NCBI RefSeq assembly: GCF_008274805.1
Contig: NZ_CP022579.1
Coordinates: 124,001-188,000, forward strand
DNA: 64,000 nucleotides
Direction: 5' to 3'
Source: Oryzomicrobium terrae
Lineage (GTDB): Bacteria > Pseudomonadota > Gammaproteobacteria > Burkholderiales > Rhodocyclaceae
Each line of letters begins with the position of its first letter. The stretch's first letter is position 1. Below, piece after piece: positions 20,165 through 28,530 of this stretch. The notes under the pieces were generated by a model, which was not told the origin of the DNA, did no database searches, and worked only from the letters and a program-made list of their open reading frames with translations. The translations under genes were made by a program, and so were the position numbers.

Positions 20165-21049
20165 ATGATCGCCGACATCGTCTACCTCAACGGCCAGTTC
20201 CTGCCCCTGGCGGAAGCCAAGGTGTCGCCTCTGGACCGGGGCTTCCTGTTCGCCGACGGGGTCTATGAAGTGATCCCGGTGTACTCGCGCCAGACCTTCC
20301 GCCTCGACGAGCACCTGCGGCGCCTGCAGGCCAGCCTGGACGGCATCCGCCTGGCCAACCCCCTGAGCACCGCCCAGTGGCAGGCGCGGGTGCGCGAGAT
20401 GATCGGCCACTCCCCCTTCGACGATGCCCAGATCTACCTGCAGGTGACCCGGGGCGCCGACGACAAGCGCGACCATGCCTTTCCCACCGGCGTCGCGCCG
20501 ACCGTCTTCATGTTTGCCAGCCCCCTGGTGACGCCGGACGAAAACCTGCGCCGCCTGGGCGTGGGTGCGGTGACGGCGGTGGATAACCGCTGGCTGCGCT
20601 GCGACCTGAAGACCCTGGCTTTGCTGGCCAACGTGCTGTTGCGCCAGCAGGCGGTGGACCACGGCTGCGCCGAAACCATTCTGGTACGCGACGGTTTCGT
20701 CACCGAGGGCTCGGCCTCCAACCTCTTCCTGGTCAAGAACGGCGTGCTGGTCACCCCGCCGAAGAGCCACCTGATGCTGCCCGGCGTGACCTACGATGTG
20801 GTGCTCGACCTGGCCGTCCGCCACGGCGTGCCCACCGAGGTGCGCGAGATCCTCGCCGACGAACTGCTCGACGCGGACGAGCTGTGGATGACCTCTTCCA
20901 CCAAGGAAGTGCTCGCCATTACCCGCCTCGACGGCCGCCTGGTCGGCCACGGCGAGGGTGCCGGCAAGCCCGGCCCCCTGGGCGAACAGATGTGGCGCTG
21001 GTACCAGCAGTTCAAGAACGACGTGATGCGCGCCGGGCGCGACGCCTGA
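20165..21049 (+). CDS. dat: D-amino-acid (D-alanine) aminotransferase, fold-type IV PLP enzyme
   Basis: This is a class-IV PLP aminotransferase that likely interconverts D-Ala and D-Glu for peptidoglycan precursors. The ATG at 20165 gives 294 residues beginning MIADIVYLNGQFLPLAEAKV. The frame upstream (to a TTG at 20129) falls in the terminator area. Signatures are SPLDRGFLFADGVYEVIPVY, the PLP lysine in RCDLKTLALLANVLL, and EGSASNLFLVKNGVLVTPP. Branched-chain or aminodeoxychorismate enzymes share this fold. The neighbour dacC and the Asp/Gly substrate-loop pattern favour D-amino-acid specificity. Confidence 0.85.
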   Translation: MIADIVYLNGQFLPLAEAKVSPLDRGFLFADGVYEVIPVYSRQTFRLDEHLRRLQASLDGIRLANPLSTAQWQARVREMIGHSPFDDAQIYLQVTRGADDKRDHAFPTGVAPTVFMFASPLVTPDENLRRLGVGAVTAVDNRWLRCDLKTLALLANVLLRQQAVDHGCAETILVRDGFVTEGSASNLFLVKNGVLVTPPKSHLMLPGVTYDVVLDLAVRHGVPTEVREILADELLDADELWMTSSTKEVLAITRLDGRLVGHGEGAGKPGPLGEQMWRWYQQFKNDVMRAGRDA

Positions 21050-21137
21050 ACGTGCCGCCGGGCTTGAAAACGGGGCGGGCCGCCACTATCTAGTAGTGGA
21101 TTTCGGCCCCGCGCCGACGCTTTGCAAAGGCTTTTTC

Positions 21138-21410
21138 GTGACTCCCACTCCCCGCGACACCCTCCTCGAATTTCCCTGCGCCTTCCCCCTCAAGATCATG
21201 GGGCGGCGCGAGGACGCCTTTGCTCAGGCGGTGCTGGACGTGGTGTTGCGCCACGATCCGGAATTCGACGGGGCCACCATGGAAATGCGGCCGAGCAAGG
21301 CCGGCAACTACCTGGCCCTGACCGTCACCGTCACCGCCGTCTCCCAGGCCCAGCTCGACGCCCTGTACATGGAGCTGACCGGCCATCCCCTGGTGCTGAT
21401 GGTGCTGTGA
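21138..21410 (+). CDS. ybeD: YbeD-family (DUF493) protein
   Basis: This small cytosolic ferredoxin-like-fold protein of unknown biochemical role is typically encoded directly before lipB. I take the GTG at 21138, since AAAGG at 21126-21130 has proper spacing and the 90-residue product matches the family length. The frame is open upstream to 21096. Conserved features are [18 protein letters not shown], the central [17 protein letters not shown] and the C-terminal [11 protein letters not shown]. Its stop codon overlaps the lipB GTG. Confidence 0.88.
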   Translation: MTPTPRDTLLEFPCAFPLKIMGRREDAFAQAVLDVVLRHDPEFDGATMEMRPSKAGNYLALTVTVTAVSQAQLDALYMELTGHPLVLMVL

Positions 21411-22129
21411 CCTCCCCCGTCGCCACGTTGCCCGGTAGCTGCAACCCCCCATCCCCGGCAGCGGCAACCCCCGCCATCGTCCTGCGCCGCCTCGGCCGGG
21501 CCGAGTACGAACCCACCTGGCAGGCCATGCAGGCCTTTACCGCCGGGCGCGATGCCGCTACCCCCGACGAGTTGTGGCTGGTGGAGCATCCGCCGGTATT
21601 CACCCTGGGCCAGGCGGGCAAGGCCGAACACCTGCTGCGCGACGTCGGCATCGCCACGGTGAAGATCGACCGGGGCGGCCAGGTCACCTACCACGGCCCC
21701 GGCCAGGTGGTGATCTATACCTTGATCGACCTGCACCGGCGGGGCCTCAAGGTGCGCGAACTGGTCAGCCGCATCGAGCAGGCGGTGATCGACCTGCTCG
21801 CCGAGTTGGGCATCGCCGCTCGCCGCGAGGACGGCGCCCCGGGGGTCTATGTGGACATCCCCGGCGCTGTTCTCGGCCCCATGGGGGCCAAAATCGCTGC
21901 CCTCGGCCTACGCATTCGCAACGGCTGTTCCTACCACGGTGTGTCCCTCAACGTGGCCATGGACCTGGCCCCCTTTGCCGCCATTAACCCTTGCGGCTAC
22001 GAGGGTTTGGCGGTGACACAGACCTCCGACTTGGGGGTATCCTTGAGCCCCCCGGAAGTGGCCGAGGCCCTGGCCCGCCACCTGGTCGCCCAGCTCGAGC
22101 GCGGCGGCCGGTCCACCCCCGACCTGTAA
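21407..22129 (+). CDS. lipB: Octanoyl-[acyl carrier protein]:protein N-octanoyltransferase
   Basis: LipB moves octanoyl groups from ACP to the lipoyl domains of 2-oxoacid dehydrogenases and GcvH. A GTG at 21407 overlaps the ybeD stop (GTGA), giving 240 residues; there is no other sensible start before the family core. Motifs are [39 protein letters not shown], the catalytic lysine in [31 protein letters not shown] and the nucleophilic cysteine in [10 protein letters not shown]. It is followed by lipA, the next enzyme of the pathway. Confidence 0.96.
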   Translation: MTSPVATLPGSCNPPSPAAATPAIVLRRLGRAEYEPTWQAMQAFTAGRDAATPDELWLVEHPPVFTLGQAGKAEHLLRDVGIATVKIDRGGQVTYHGPGQVVIYTLIDLHRRGLKVRELVSRIEQAVIDLLAELGIAARREDGAPGVYVDIPGAVLGPMGAKIAALGLRIRNGCSYHGVSLNVAMDLAPFAAINPCGYEGLAVTQTSDLGVSLSPPEVAEALARHLVAQLERGGRSTPDL

Positions 22130-22197
22130 TACCCGAACGACCCATGCGCCTCCCCGCCGCCACAAGCGGGCCGGGGAGCCCAGCGCGGAGATTTTTC

Positions 22198-23139
22198 ATG
22201 GCTGAAGCCGGCGTTAAGCAAAAGGGCGAACTGAAGACCGCCCGCATCCCCATCAAGATCGTGCCCCAGGCGCCCCAGCGCAAGCCCGAGTGGATCCGCG
22301 TCAAGGCCGGCAACCCGGACGGCCGCTTCGGCGAGATCAAGCAGATGCTGCGCGAGCAGAAGCTGCACACCGTGTGTGAGGAAGCCGCCTGCCCCAACAT
22401 CGGCGAATGCTTCGGCCGCGGCACCGCCACCTTCATGATCCTGGGCGACATCTGCACCCGCCGCTGCCCCTTCTGCGACGTCGGCCACGGCAAGCCCCTG
22501 CCCCCGGACCCGGACGAGCCCGCCCACCTGGCCGACTCGGTGGCCCGCCTCAAGCTGCGCTACGTGGTCATCACCAGCGTGGACCGGGACGACCTGCGCG
22601 ACGGCGGCGCCCGCCACTTCGTGGACGTCATCCGCGCCGTACGCGAAAAATCCCCCAGCACCACCATCGAAACCCTGGTGCCCGACTTCCGCGGCCGCAT
22701 GGACACCGCCCTGGACGTCTTTGGCGAAGGCCTGCCGGACATCCTCAACCACAACATGGAAACCGTGCCGCGCCTGTACAAGGCGGCCCGGCCCGGGGCC
22801 GACTACCAGCACTCCCTGACCTTCATGCAGGAGTTCAAGCGCCGCTACCCGAACGTGCCGACCAAGTCCGGCCTGATGGTCGGCCTGGGCGAAACCGACG
22901 ACGAAATCCTCGACGTGATGCGCGACCTGCGCGCCCACGGCGTGGAAATGCTTACCATCGGTCAGTACCTGGCACCCTCCAACCACCACCTGCCGGTACA
23001 GCGCTACGTCCATCCCGACGTGTTCAAGATGTACGAGGAAAAAGCCAAGGAAATGGGTTTTTCCGGTGCTGCCTGCGGCCCCATGGTACGTAGTTCGTAT
23101 TGGGCAGATCAGCAGGCCCATGGGGCGGGAGTGGTGTAA
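22198..23139 (+). CDS. lipA: Lipoyl synthase (radical SAM)
   Basis: LipA inserts two sulfurs into the protein-bound octanoyl chain. The ATG at 22198 has a GGAG at 22187-22190 and gives 313 residues, normal for the family; longer open frame upstream is not needed. Both iron-sulfur binding motifs are present: the auxiliary-cluster [12 protein letters not shown], and the radical-SAM CTRRCPFC near residues 85-92. The C-terminal serine ligand motif [11 protein letters not shown] is also seen. A terminator follows at 23170. Confidence 0.97.
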   Translation: MAEAGVKQKGELKTARIPIKIVPQAPQRKPEWIRVKAGNPDGRFGEIKQMLREQKLHTVCEEAACPNIGECFGRGTATFMILGDICTRRCPFCDVGHGKPLPPDPDEPAHLADSVARLKLRYVVITSVDRDDLRDGGARHFVDVIRAVREKSPSTTIETLVPDFRGRMDTALDVFGEGLPDILNHNMETVPRLYKAARPGADYQHSLTFMQEFKRRYPNVPTKSGLMVGLGETDDEILDVMRDLRAHGVEMLTIGQYLAPSNHHLPVQRYVHPDVFKMYEEKAKEMGFSGAACGPMVRSSYWADQQAHGAGVV

Positions 23140-23169
23140 ATCTGGGCTCTGGGCTACGCCTCGCAAGCG

Positions 23170-23199
23170 AAAACGGCTACCGGATACGGTAGCCGTTTT
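23170..23199 (+). terminator. Rho-independent terminator after lipA
   Basis: Perfect 12-base arms lie at 23170-23181 and 23188-23199 with a six-base loop, ending in a T-run. The left arm begins with A residues, so it can also act on the convergent phospholipase transcript. Confidence 0.88.
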
Positions 23200-23227
23200 T
23201 CATTCAATCACGCCGTTTCAGGCCAGC

Positions 23228-24952
23228 TTATAAGCCCCGGTTGCCGAGTTCCTGATCGATTCTGTGTAGAGCCCAATCCGTGATCTTGCGCCGAACCTGG
23301 AATGCCCAGAGCAAGCAGCCGATACCGAACTTGAAGCCGCCGCTCAACTTGGCGTCCTTCAGCGCGGAGAGTACGGCGCCTACCCGCTCAGACATCGGGC
23401 TGCGGATGGATTCAACGTTGAATTGACCGACAGGCCAGGCTGGGACGGCCTCTTGGTTAGCGCCTGGGTCGTTGATGCCGGGCATCAACGGGATGAGCGG
23501 CAGTTCGGCGGCAGTACCGCTGCCGATCAGGTAGGGGCTCCGGTCCGTTGGCATGCGCCCTGCGAACAGCGGGTTGTCGGCAGGCAGGCTGAAGTGTCGG
23601 GCCAGGAACTGCTGGCAGTTGCGTCGGCCGAGCAGATAGTCGTGCAGACGGTAGCTGCGGTGCAGGAAGCCAGAGAAACCGCCCAGGGCGCCGCTGGCCA
23701 GGGCATATCCCTTGCTGATGGCGCTGTCCTGTCCCCGGCTGGGGGAAACCAGAAAGCGGCTGAACACATTGGGTGCCAGGGCCAGGGCCACGTCTTCCGG
23801 CTTGAAGCGGGCCTGCTCCTTCCAGGCGGTGGTGAGGCCAAGGCCGGCGCGGACCAGATCCACCGGTGCATCAGGGCCTAACTGGGCGGGGTCGGGGAAC
23901 GGGTCCACCATGATGATGGCTCGTGTGGCCGTCAGCCCGTCCCGGGGGTTGTGTCCCAGTTCCCCGGCGAGTTCCTTGCGTGCCAGGTCCAGGGGTTCGT
24001 TGTTCATGACGCCACCATCGACATTGAGGAAGGTATAGGTGGGTGATGGCGGTGGGTTTTTCCAAGTCGGCTTGATCTGGATGAAACCCGGAGGTTGTCC
24101 GCCTTCGCCGGGCACCATCACGTAGCGGTAGTCGTAGTCGCTGGTCTTGCGCGTGAACAGGCGGGGCAGGAGACCGATGGGGAAGGCGGCGGAAGCCAGG
24201 GCGGCAGTGCCCAGGTCCTGCCAGACCTGCACATTCCAGCTGTTGGGGTAGGCGAGCAGCGTTTCGTCGGGACAGATCGACGGGCTGTCGCGGGCGTCGC
24301 TGCTGTAGGCCACGGCAAAGCGCAGCCAGTCGGCGTGCATGGTCATTTCGTGCCCATTGGCACTGTTGCCCTTCATGGCGATCGAGTAGGGAACGCCACA
24401 CAGATTGGTGACGGTGAAGATGAGCTTGAGAGGATCGGCCACGTAGGGGCGGTCGGCCAGGGGCGCGTTGCTGTAGCTGATGGCATCGGCGGCAATGCGT
24501 GTCAGGCAACTGGCGTCGAGCAGGCTTTGCGGCAGCGCGTTACGGGTGAGGTCGCCGGTTTCGAGCAGTTTGGTGATATCGATATCCTCGACCCAGGCCT
24601 TGAACAGTGGGTTCGTCGGGTCGAGCTTTTTGGCCGTGCAGTGGGGAAAGCGGTAGCGCAGCGCCGTGGCGGCGATGGCACCGCTGATCGCTCCGGCCGA
24701 AGCCCCGGTGATCACGCGGATCCTGACCTCGTGACGGGGCACGTCCCGGCCCGCGGCCTTGGCGTCCTGCCAGGCCTCGAGGGCCTCGAAGAGAAAATCG
24801 AGCACCCCGGCCGTGTAGGCACCGGCCGAGACGGCGCCGGCGAGCACGAGGCCAATCTCGAACGTTCCTTCCGGCGGCGCGGGTGGGGCCAGGGGGCGGC
24901 CTGCTGTCAGCTCCTGGGGATATGCATCCTGCGTGACGATTTCGCTAGCCAT
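23228..24952 (-). CDS. Patatin-like phospholipase
   Basis: This is a predicted serine lipid acyl hydrolase. The ATG at 24952 follows a near-perfect AGGAGGT ribosome site, giving 574 residues, so the much longer frame upstream is spurious. The N-terminus carries LVLAGAVSAGAYTAGVLDFLFEAL, an oxyanion-hole-like glycine loop, then the nucleophile motif GASAGAISGAIAA (GxSxG). The catalytic aspartate is in NVDGGVMNNEPLDLAR. The protein is larger than classic bacterial patatins, and its C-terminal half (from about residue 330) has no feature I recognise. No signal peptide is seen. It is transcribed divergently from the gene at 25172. Confidence 0.85.
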   Translation of the reverse strand: MASEIVTQDAYPQELTAGRPLAPPAPPEGTFEIGLVLAGAVSAGAYTAGVLDFLFEALEAWQDAKAAGRDVPRHEVRIRVITGASAGAISGAIAATALRYRFPHCTAKKLDPTNPLFKAWVEDIDITKLLETGDLTRNALPQSLLDASCLTRIAADAISYSNAPLADRPYVADPLKLIFTVTNLCGVPYSIAMKGNSANGHEMTMHADWLRFAVAYSSDARDSPSICPDETLLAYPNSWNVQVWQDLGTAALASAAFPIGLLPRLFTRKTSDYDYRYVMVPGEGGQPPGFIQIKPTWKNPPPSPTYTFLNVDGGVMNNEPLDLARKELAGELGHNPRDGLTATRAIIMVDPFPDPAQLGPDAPVDLVRAGLGLTTAWKEQARFKPEDVALALAPNVFSRFLVSPSRGQDSAISKGYALASGALGGFSGFLHRSYRLHDYLLGRRNCQQFLARHFSLPADNPLFAGRMPTDRSPYLIGSGTAAELPLIPLMPGINDPGANQEAVPAWPVGQFNVESIRSPMSERVGAVLSALKDAKLSGGFKFGIGCLLWAFQVRRKITDWALHRIDQELGNRGL

Positions 24953-25171
24953 GGCGTACCTCCTGAGCGGTTGTCGATGGACTGACTCCCAGGTGTTGAG
25001 GGGAGCTTCCAGCTTAGAAGGTCGTACGGAAAATCCCATTTGAATTTCGCGGATGGCGGGCAGCCTGCTGTCAGGCTGGCGGAAGACAAGGTGCGTGGGG
25101 ATTAGGGTTACGCTCCGGTCAGCCTGCTGCGGTAAAATCCTTGCCCCAACTGAACAAGTAAGGACCAAATC

Positions 25172-26488
25172 GTGAGCGCTCCCGTCGCCCTGAGAAACCT
25201 GAGCAACCAGACCCTGTTCCGCCAGGGGGACGTGTTCGTCCTGTTTGGCGAACTGTTCGGCCGCGGCTACGCCAACGGCCTGGTGAACCAGGCTCGGGAA
25301 GCAGGCATGACCCTGATCGGCATGACCGTGGGCCGGCGCGAAGCCGACGGTTCCCTGCGTCGCCTCACCGATGACGAGCTGGCCGCCGCCGAAGCCAACC
25401 TGGGGGGCAAGATCATCAACGTGCCGCTGATGGCCGGCTTCGACATGGACGCCCCGGCCGGCACCCCGACCCCCACCGAGATGGTCGGCGGCATGGGCCT
25501 CAAGACCTGGCAGGACGACAAGCTCGACTGGGCCCAGGTGGAAGCCTGCCGCGCCGTCGGCGTGGCCCGCTTCAAGGCCGGGGTGGCCGAGGCCATGGCC
25601 CAGCTGGACGGGATGATTCCCGATGGCGCCCGGGTTTTCTTCGCCCACACCATGGCCGGCGGCCTGGTCAAGGCCAAGGTCTTCCTGGCCATCGCCAACC
25701 GCATCTACAAGGGCCGCGGCGAGCGCTTCATGTCGTCCCGCGCCCTGCTCGATTCCGATCTGGGCAAGCTCAACCTGATGAACTTCGACGAGGTCACGGC
25801 CAATACCTTCGGCTACCTCATCGAGGGTAGCGCCGCCCTGCGCGAGCGCATCGAGAAGACCGGTGGCAGCACCCGCTACACCGCTTACGGCTACCACGGC
25901 ACCGAGATCCTGATCGACGGCCAGTACCAGTGGCAGACCTACACCAACTACACCCAGGGCTACGCCAAGAAGCGCCTGGAGGACATCGCCCGGGCCGCCT
26001 GGGACAAGGGCGTCAAGGCCACCGTCTTCAACTGCCCGGAAATCCGCACCAATTCCTCCGACATCTTCGTCGGCGTGGAACTCTCCCTGGTGCCCCTGCT
26101 CAACGCCCTCAAGCGCGAAGGCTGCGGTGCCTGGGGCGAGGCCCAATGGGCGGCCTGCCAAGCCCTGCTCAAGGACGGCACCACCCTGGCCGAGGTGCTC
26201 GCCACCCTGGACCGCTACAACGTGGACCCGGTCATGGTCGGCTTCCGCAACTTCGACGCCTGGCCCATGGACAACACCCCGGAGCTGGCCGAGTGCATGA
26301 TCGGCACCGCCGAGGGCATCACCGCCCTGCACAAGGAGCGCACCGCTCTGATCACCGACCACCTGAGCGCCTTGGTGATCGAGGCCACCGGTCCGTTGAT
26401 GTTTAACGAGGCCGCCCAGCCGAGCGGCCCGGTGCTGTGGCTCAACCACGACGTCATCGCCAAGCAGCTGGCCGCCCTGCACGCCTAA
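25172..26488 (+). CDS. Conserved Rossmann-like protein, possible enoyl-ACP reductase FabMG-family
   Basis: I cannot assign a function with certainty. The GTG at 25172 has AAGGA at 25160-25164; the protein is 438 residues. The start resembles short-chain dehydrogenases: VLFGELFGRGYANGLVNQ is a glycine-rich turn followed by a helix and GMTVGRRE. Later comes YTQGYAKKRLEDIARAAWDK, which has the Tyr/Lys spacing of SDR active sites. My weak recollection is that this family is labelled enoyl-ACP reductase FabMG in databases; treat that as a guess. The many Trp/Asn-containing conserved-looking blocks (LIDGQYQWQTYTNYTQGY) argue for an enzyme. It stands alone, with its own terminator. Confidence 0.6.
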   Translation: MSAPVALRNLSNQTLFRQGDVFVLFGELFGRGYANGLVNQAREAGMTLIGMTVGRREADGSLRRLTDDELAAAEANLGGKIINVPLMAGFDMDAPAGTPTPTEMVGGMGLKTWQDDKLDWAQVEACRAVGVARFKAGVAEAMAQLDGMIPDGARVFFAHTMAGGLVKAKVFLAIANRIYKGRGERFMSSRALLDSDLGKLNLMNFDEVTANTFGYLIEGSAALRERIEKTGGSTRYTAYGYHGTEILIDGQYQWQTYTNYTQGYAKKRLEDIARAAWDKGVKATVFNCPEIRTNSSDIFVGVELSLVPLLNALKREGCGAWGEAQWAACQALLKDGTTLAEVLATLDRYNVDPVMVGFRNFDAWPMDNTPELAECMIGTAEGITALHKERTALITDHLSALVIEATGPLMFNEAAQPSGPVLWLNHDVIAKQLAALHA

Positions 26489-26512
26489 GGCGGATACCTG
26501 CAGCAGATGTGC

Positions 26513-26541
26513 GAAGAGCCGGCCTAGCCGGCTCTTCTGCT
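26513..26541 (+). terminator. Terminator between the 25172 gene and the DedA-rhodanese gene
   Basis: Perfect 11-base arms lie at 26513-26523 and 26527-26537 with a CTA loop. CTGCTTTG follows, a modest T-rich tail. It sits between convergent genes. Confidence 0.7.
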
Positions 26542-26594
26542 TTGTGGGGGGGGCGGCGTCGGTGCGCCGGCGCCGTGGTGCGGGCCGGGTCCCG

Positions 26595-27539
26595 CTAGCG
26601 CGCGCTCCCTGCTCCGTTTGCCCCGTTCACCGCGGCCCGCCAGGCCTCGTAGCCGCCCTTGAGCGGATGCACCGAGGAATAGCCCCGCTGCAGCAGCTCC
26701 TGGGCTACCTTGACCGCGGTGGCGTCCTCCGGACAGGCGCACAGGGTGACGATGCACTGGTCCTTGGGCCAGGCCGCCGCGGCCTGCTCCAGGGCCTCGG
26801 CGGCCACCACCGTGGCGCCGGGGATCGGGCCGGTTTCGGCGATCATCGCCGCACCGCGCAGGTCGAGCAGCAGGGGCGGTTGGTCCGAGGCCAGGGCGTC
26901 GAGCAGTTCGCCCGGGGAAATGTGCGGAATGGCGGCCAGCCGCTCGAAGCGGTACTTCTGCCAGAACTTCCAGCCCAGCCACAGCACCAGGATGGCCAGT
27001 ACCCCGCCCACCACCAGGCCGCCGTTGGCGCTCAGGGCGGCGATGGCCTCCTGGACCTGCTCGCGCAGCAGCCAGCCGGCCAGGATGGCGCCACCGGCCC
27101 ACAGGGCTGCCCCCGCCCCGGCGGCGGCAAGAAAGCTCGGCAATGCCATGCGCAGGGCGCCGGCAATGGGCGGCGCCACGGTGGAAAACCCCGGGACGAA
27201 CTTGGCCACCACCAGGGACCACACGCCCCAGCGGATGAAGCGCCCCTCGGTCTCGGTGACGCAGGACCCCGGGTTGATCGACAGCCGGCATAGGCCGCTC
27301 AGCACCCGGTAGCCGAAGGCCCGCCCGGCCAGGTACCACAGCCAGTCGGCGATCACCGAGGCCAGCACGGCGGCGGCGAGCATCTGGCCGGCCTGGCCGT
27401 AGCCCAGGGCCAGGCTGCCGGCCACCAGCAGGGTGGGCACCGCCGGCACCGGCAGGCCGACCTGCTGCATCAGCACGTTGATGAACACGACCCATACGGC
27501 ATCGCGTTGCAGGGCGCTGGTGATCTGGCTGATATCCAT
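26595..27539 (-). CDS. DedA-family membrane protein fused to a rhodanese domain
   Basis: The ATG at 27539 gives 314 residues; the frame upstream is Arg-rich and non-coding in character. Residues ~1-200 are a DedA/SNARE-associated family membrane domain with the typical QQVGLPVPAVPTLLVAGSLA, ADWLWYLAGRAFGYRVL and the FVPGFSTVAPPIAGALRM amphipathic stretch. DedA proteins act in lipid flipping and envelope homeostasis. A further membrane segment (about 205-225) leads to a cytoplasmic rhodanese-like domain at about 235-305: LLLDLRGAAMIAETGPIPGA, then the active-loop cysteine in VTLCACPEDATAVKVA and GYSSVHPLKGGYEAW. The fusion suggests sulfur or redox control of a membrane activity, but no substrate can be read from sequence. 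Confidence 0.87.
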   Translation of the reverse strand: MDISQITSALQRDAVWVVFINVLMQQVGLPVPAVPTLLVAGSLALGYGQAGQMLAAAVLASVIADWLWYLAGRAFGYRVLSGLCRLSINPGSCVTETEGRFIRWGVWSLVVAKFVPGFSTVAPPIAGALRMALPSFLAAAGAGAALWAGGAILAGWLLREQVQEAIAALSANGGLVVGGVLAILVLWLGWKFWQKYRFERLAAIPHISPGELLDALASDQPPLLLDLRGAAMIAETGPIPGATVVAAEALEQAAAAWPKDQCIVTLCACPEDATAVKVAQELLQRGYSSVHPLKGGYEAWRAAVNGANGAGSAR

Positions 27540-27751
27540 CGGGTCTCTCGCGGGCGCCGCGCGGCGGGGCCTCGGGTGGTGGGGATGACAGGATAGCGGA
27601 AGCAGCGCGCCGTCCGACAGGGCGCCGGAGCAGCGGCGGATTGTGGCTCGGGCACGGCGGCGCAAGGGCGCGCATTACGGGGCGCATGTCATTATGGACC
27701 TCGACCAAACCCCGCGTGGATACTCGATCTTGGCGACATGGCCTTGGAGAA

Positions 27752-27815
27752 CCGCGCCAATGCTTGTTCTCCAAGGTGGCATCGTGAAGAACAAGGCGGG
27801 GCGAGGGTTTTGGCC
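27752..27815. repeat. Dispersed palindrome-associated repeat, copy B
   Basis: Two facing units, a minus-oriented one at 27752-27783 and a plus-oriented one at 27786-27815, make an imperfect hairpin. The arms are CGCGCCAATGCTTGTTCTCC and AAGAACAAGGCGGGGCG. Both match the family consensus also found at 12219, 37284 and 60521. The element is in the 414-base gap 27540-27953, in which I see no other gene or clear signal; the flanks are GC-rich with scattered short repeats. Confidence 0.65.
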
Positions 27816-27953
27816 GGGGTGTCGTTGGCGCAACAAGGCGGAATCGCCCCCGGGCCTGCCACTCCCGTGCCGGTTGCCCCGACACCGTCCCCGGCGCATG
27901 CTGGCCCTTTACCCTTGGGACGTTCCGTCCCGCTCACGACGAGGAGTGCTGTC

Positions 27954-28298
27954 ATGCTCGACTGGAAAACCTACCGCAAGCAGTTGGTCACCCGCATCGG
28001 CGAGATCGCCGGCCTCAGCCCGGACACGGTCAAGGGCTACCAGACCCTGAGCAACGCCGGCAAGGCCACCAACCACCTGGACGCCAAGACCCGGGAGCTG
28101 ATCGCCCTGGCGGTGGTGGTGACCACCCGCTGCGACGGCTGCATCGCCGTGCATTCGGCGGCGGCGCTCAAGGCGGGGGCCAGCCGGGAGGAAATCGCCG
28201 AAGCCCTGGGCGTGGCGGTGGCCCTCAATGCCGGTGCTGCCCTGGTCTATTCGTCCCGGGTGATGGACGCCATCGCCCCGGACGAGGGCCAGGGTTAA
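27954..28298 (+). CDS. Carboxymuconolactone decarboxylase/AhpD-like protein
   Basis: The 114-residue protein starts at the ATG at 27954, preceded by GAGGAG at 27941-27946; the frame upstream is part of the repeat region. It is an all-helical AhpD-fold protein with the CxxC...H redox site TTRCDGCIAVHSAAALKAGA, followed by the helix EEIAEALGVAVALNAGAALVY. Members act as alkylhydroperoxidase-like disulfide reductases or are of unknown function. The CxxC favours a peroxide or thiol role over lactone decarboxylation. It is not in an operon with ahpCF, which lie 1.7 kb away. Confidence 0.87.
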   Translation: MLDWKTYRKQLVTRIGEIAGLSPDTVKGYQTLSNAGKATNHLDAKTRELIALAVVVTTRCDGCIAVHSAAALKAGASREEIAEALGVAVALNAGAALVYSSRVMDAIAPDEGQG

Positions 28299-28530
28299 GC
28301 CGATCGCGGGGCCGGCGCGGCCAAAACGCGTCGGCCGGCGCCTGCCTTGAGCGCCGACGGCAACAGCCGGTGCTGGCGGGGCGCTAAGGAAGGGAATGTG
28401 ACGCCAGGGGCCGCCATGCCGGCCCGTTCGTCCCGTCTCTGCCCAGGCCACGCTGCGGCAAATCCGATGCCGCGCAGCAGCGGCGGCGCCACTCAATACG
28501 GGCGATGGGTTCAGCCCGGAAAACGCCGTC

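Noticed and set aside
21083-21099. Inverted repeat CCACTA-N5-TAGTGG before ybeD, similar to an NrdR box
   Set aside because: The centre is five bases rather than four, there is no second box at three helical turns, and the genes are unrelated to nucleotide reduction.
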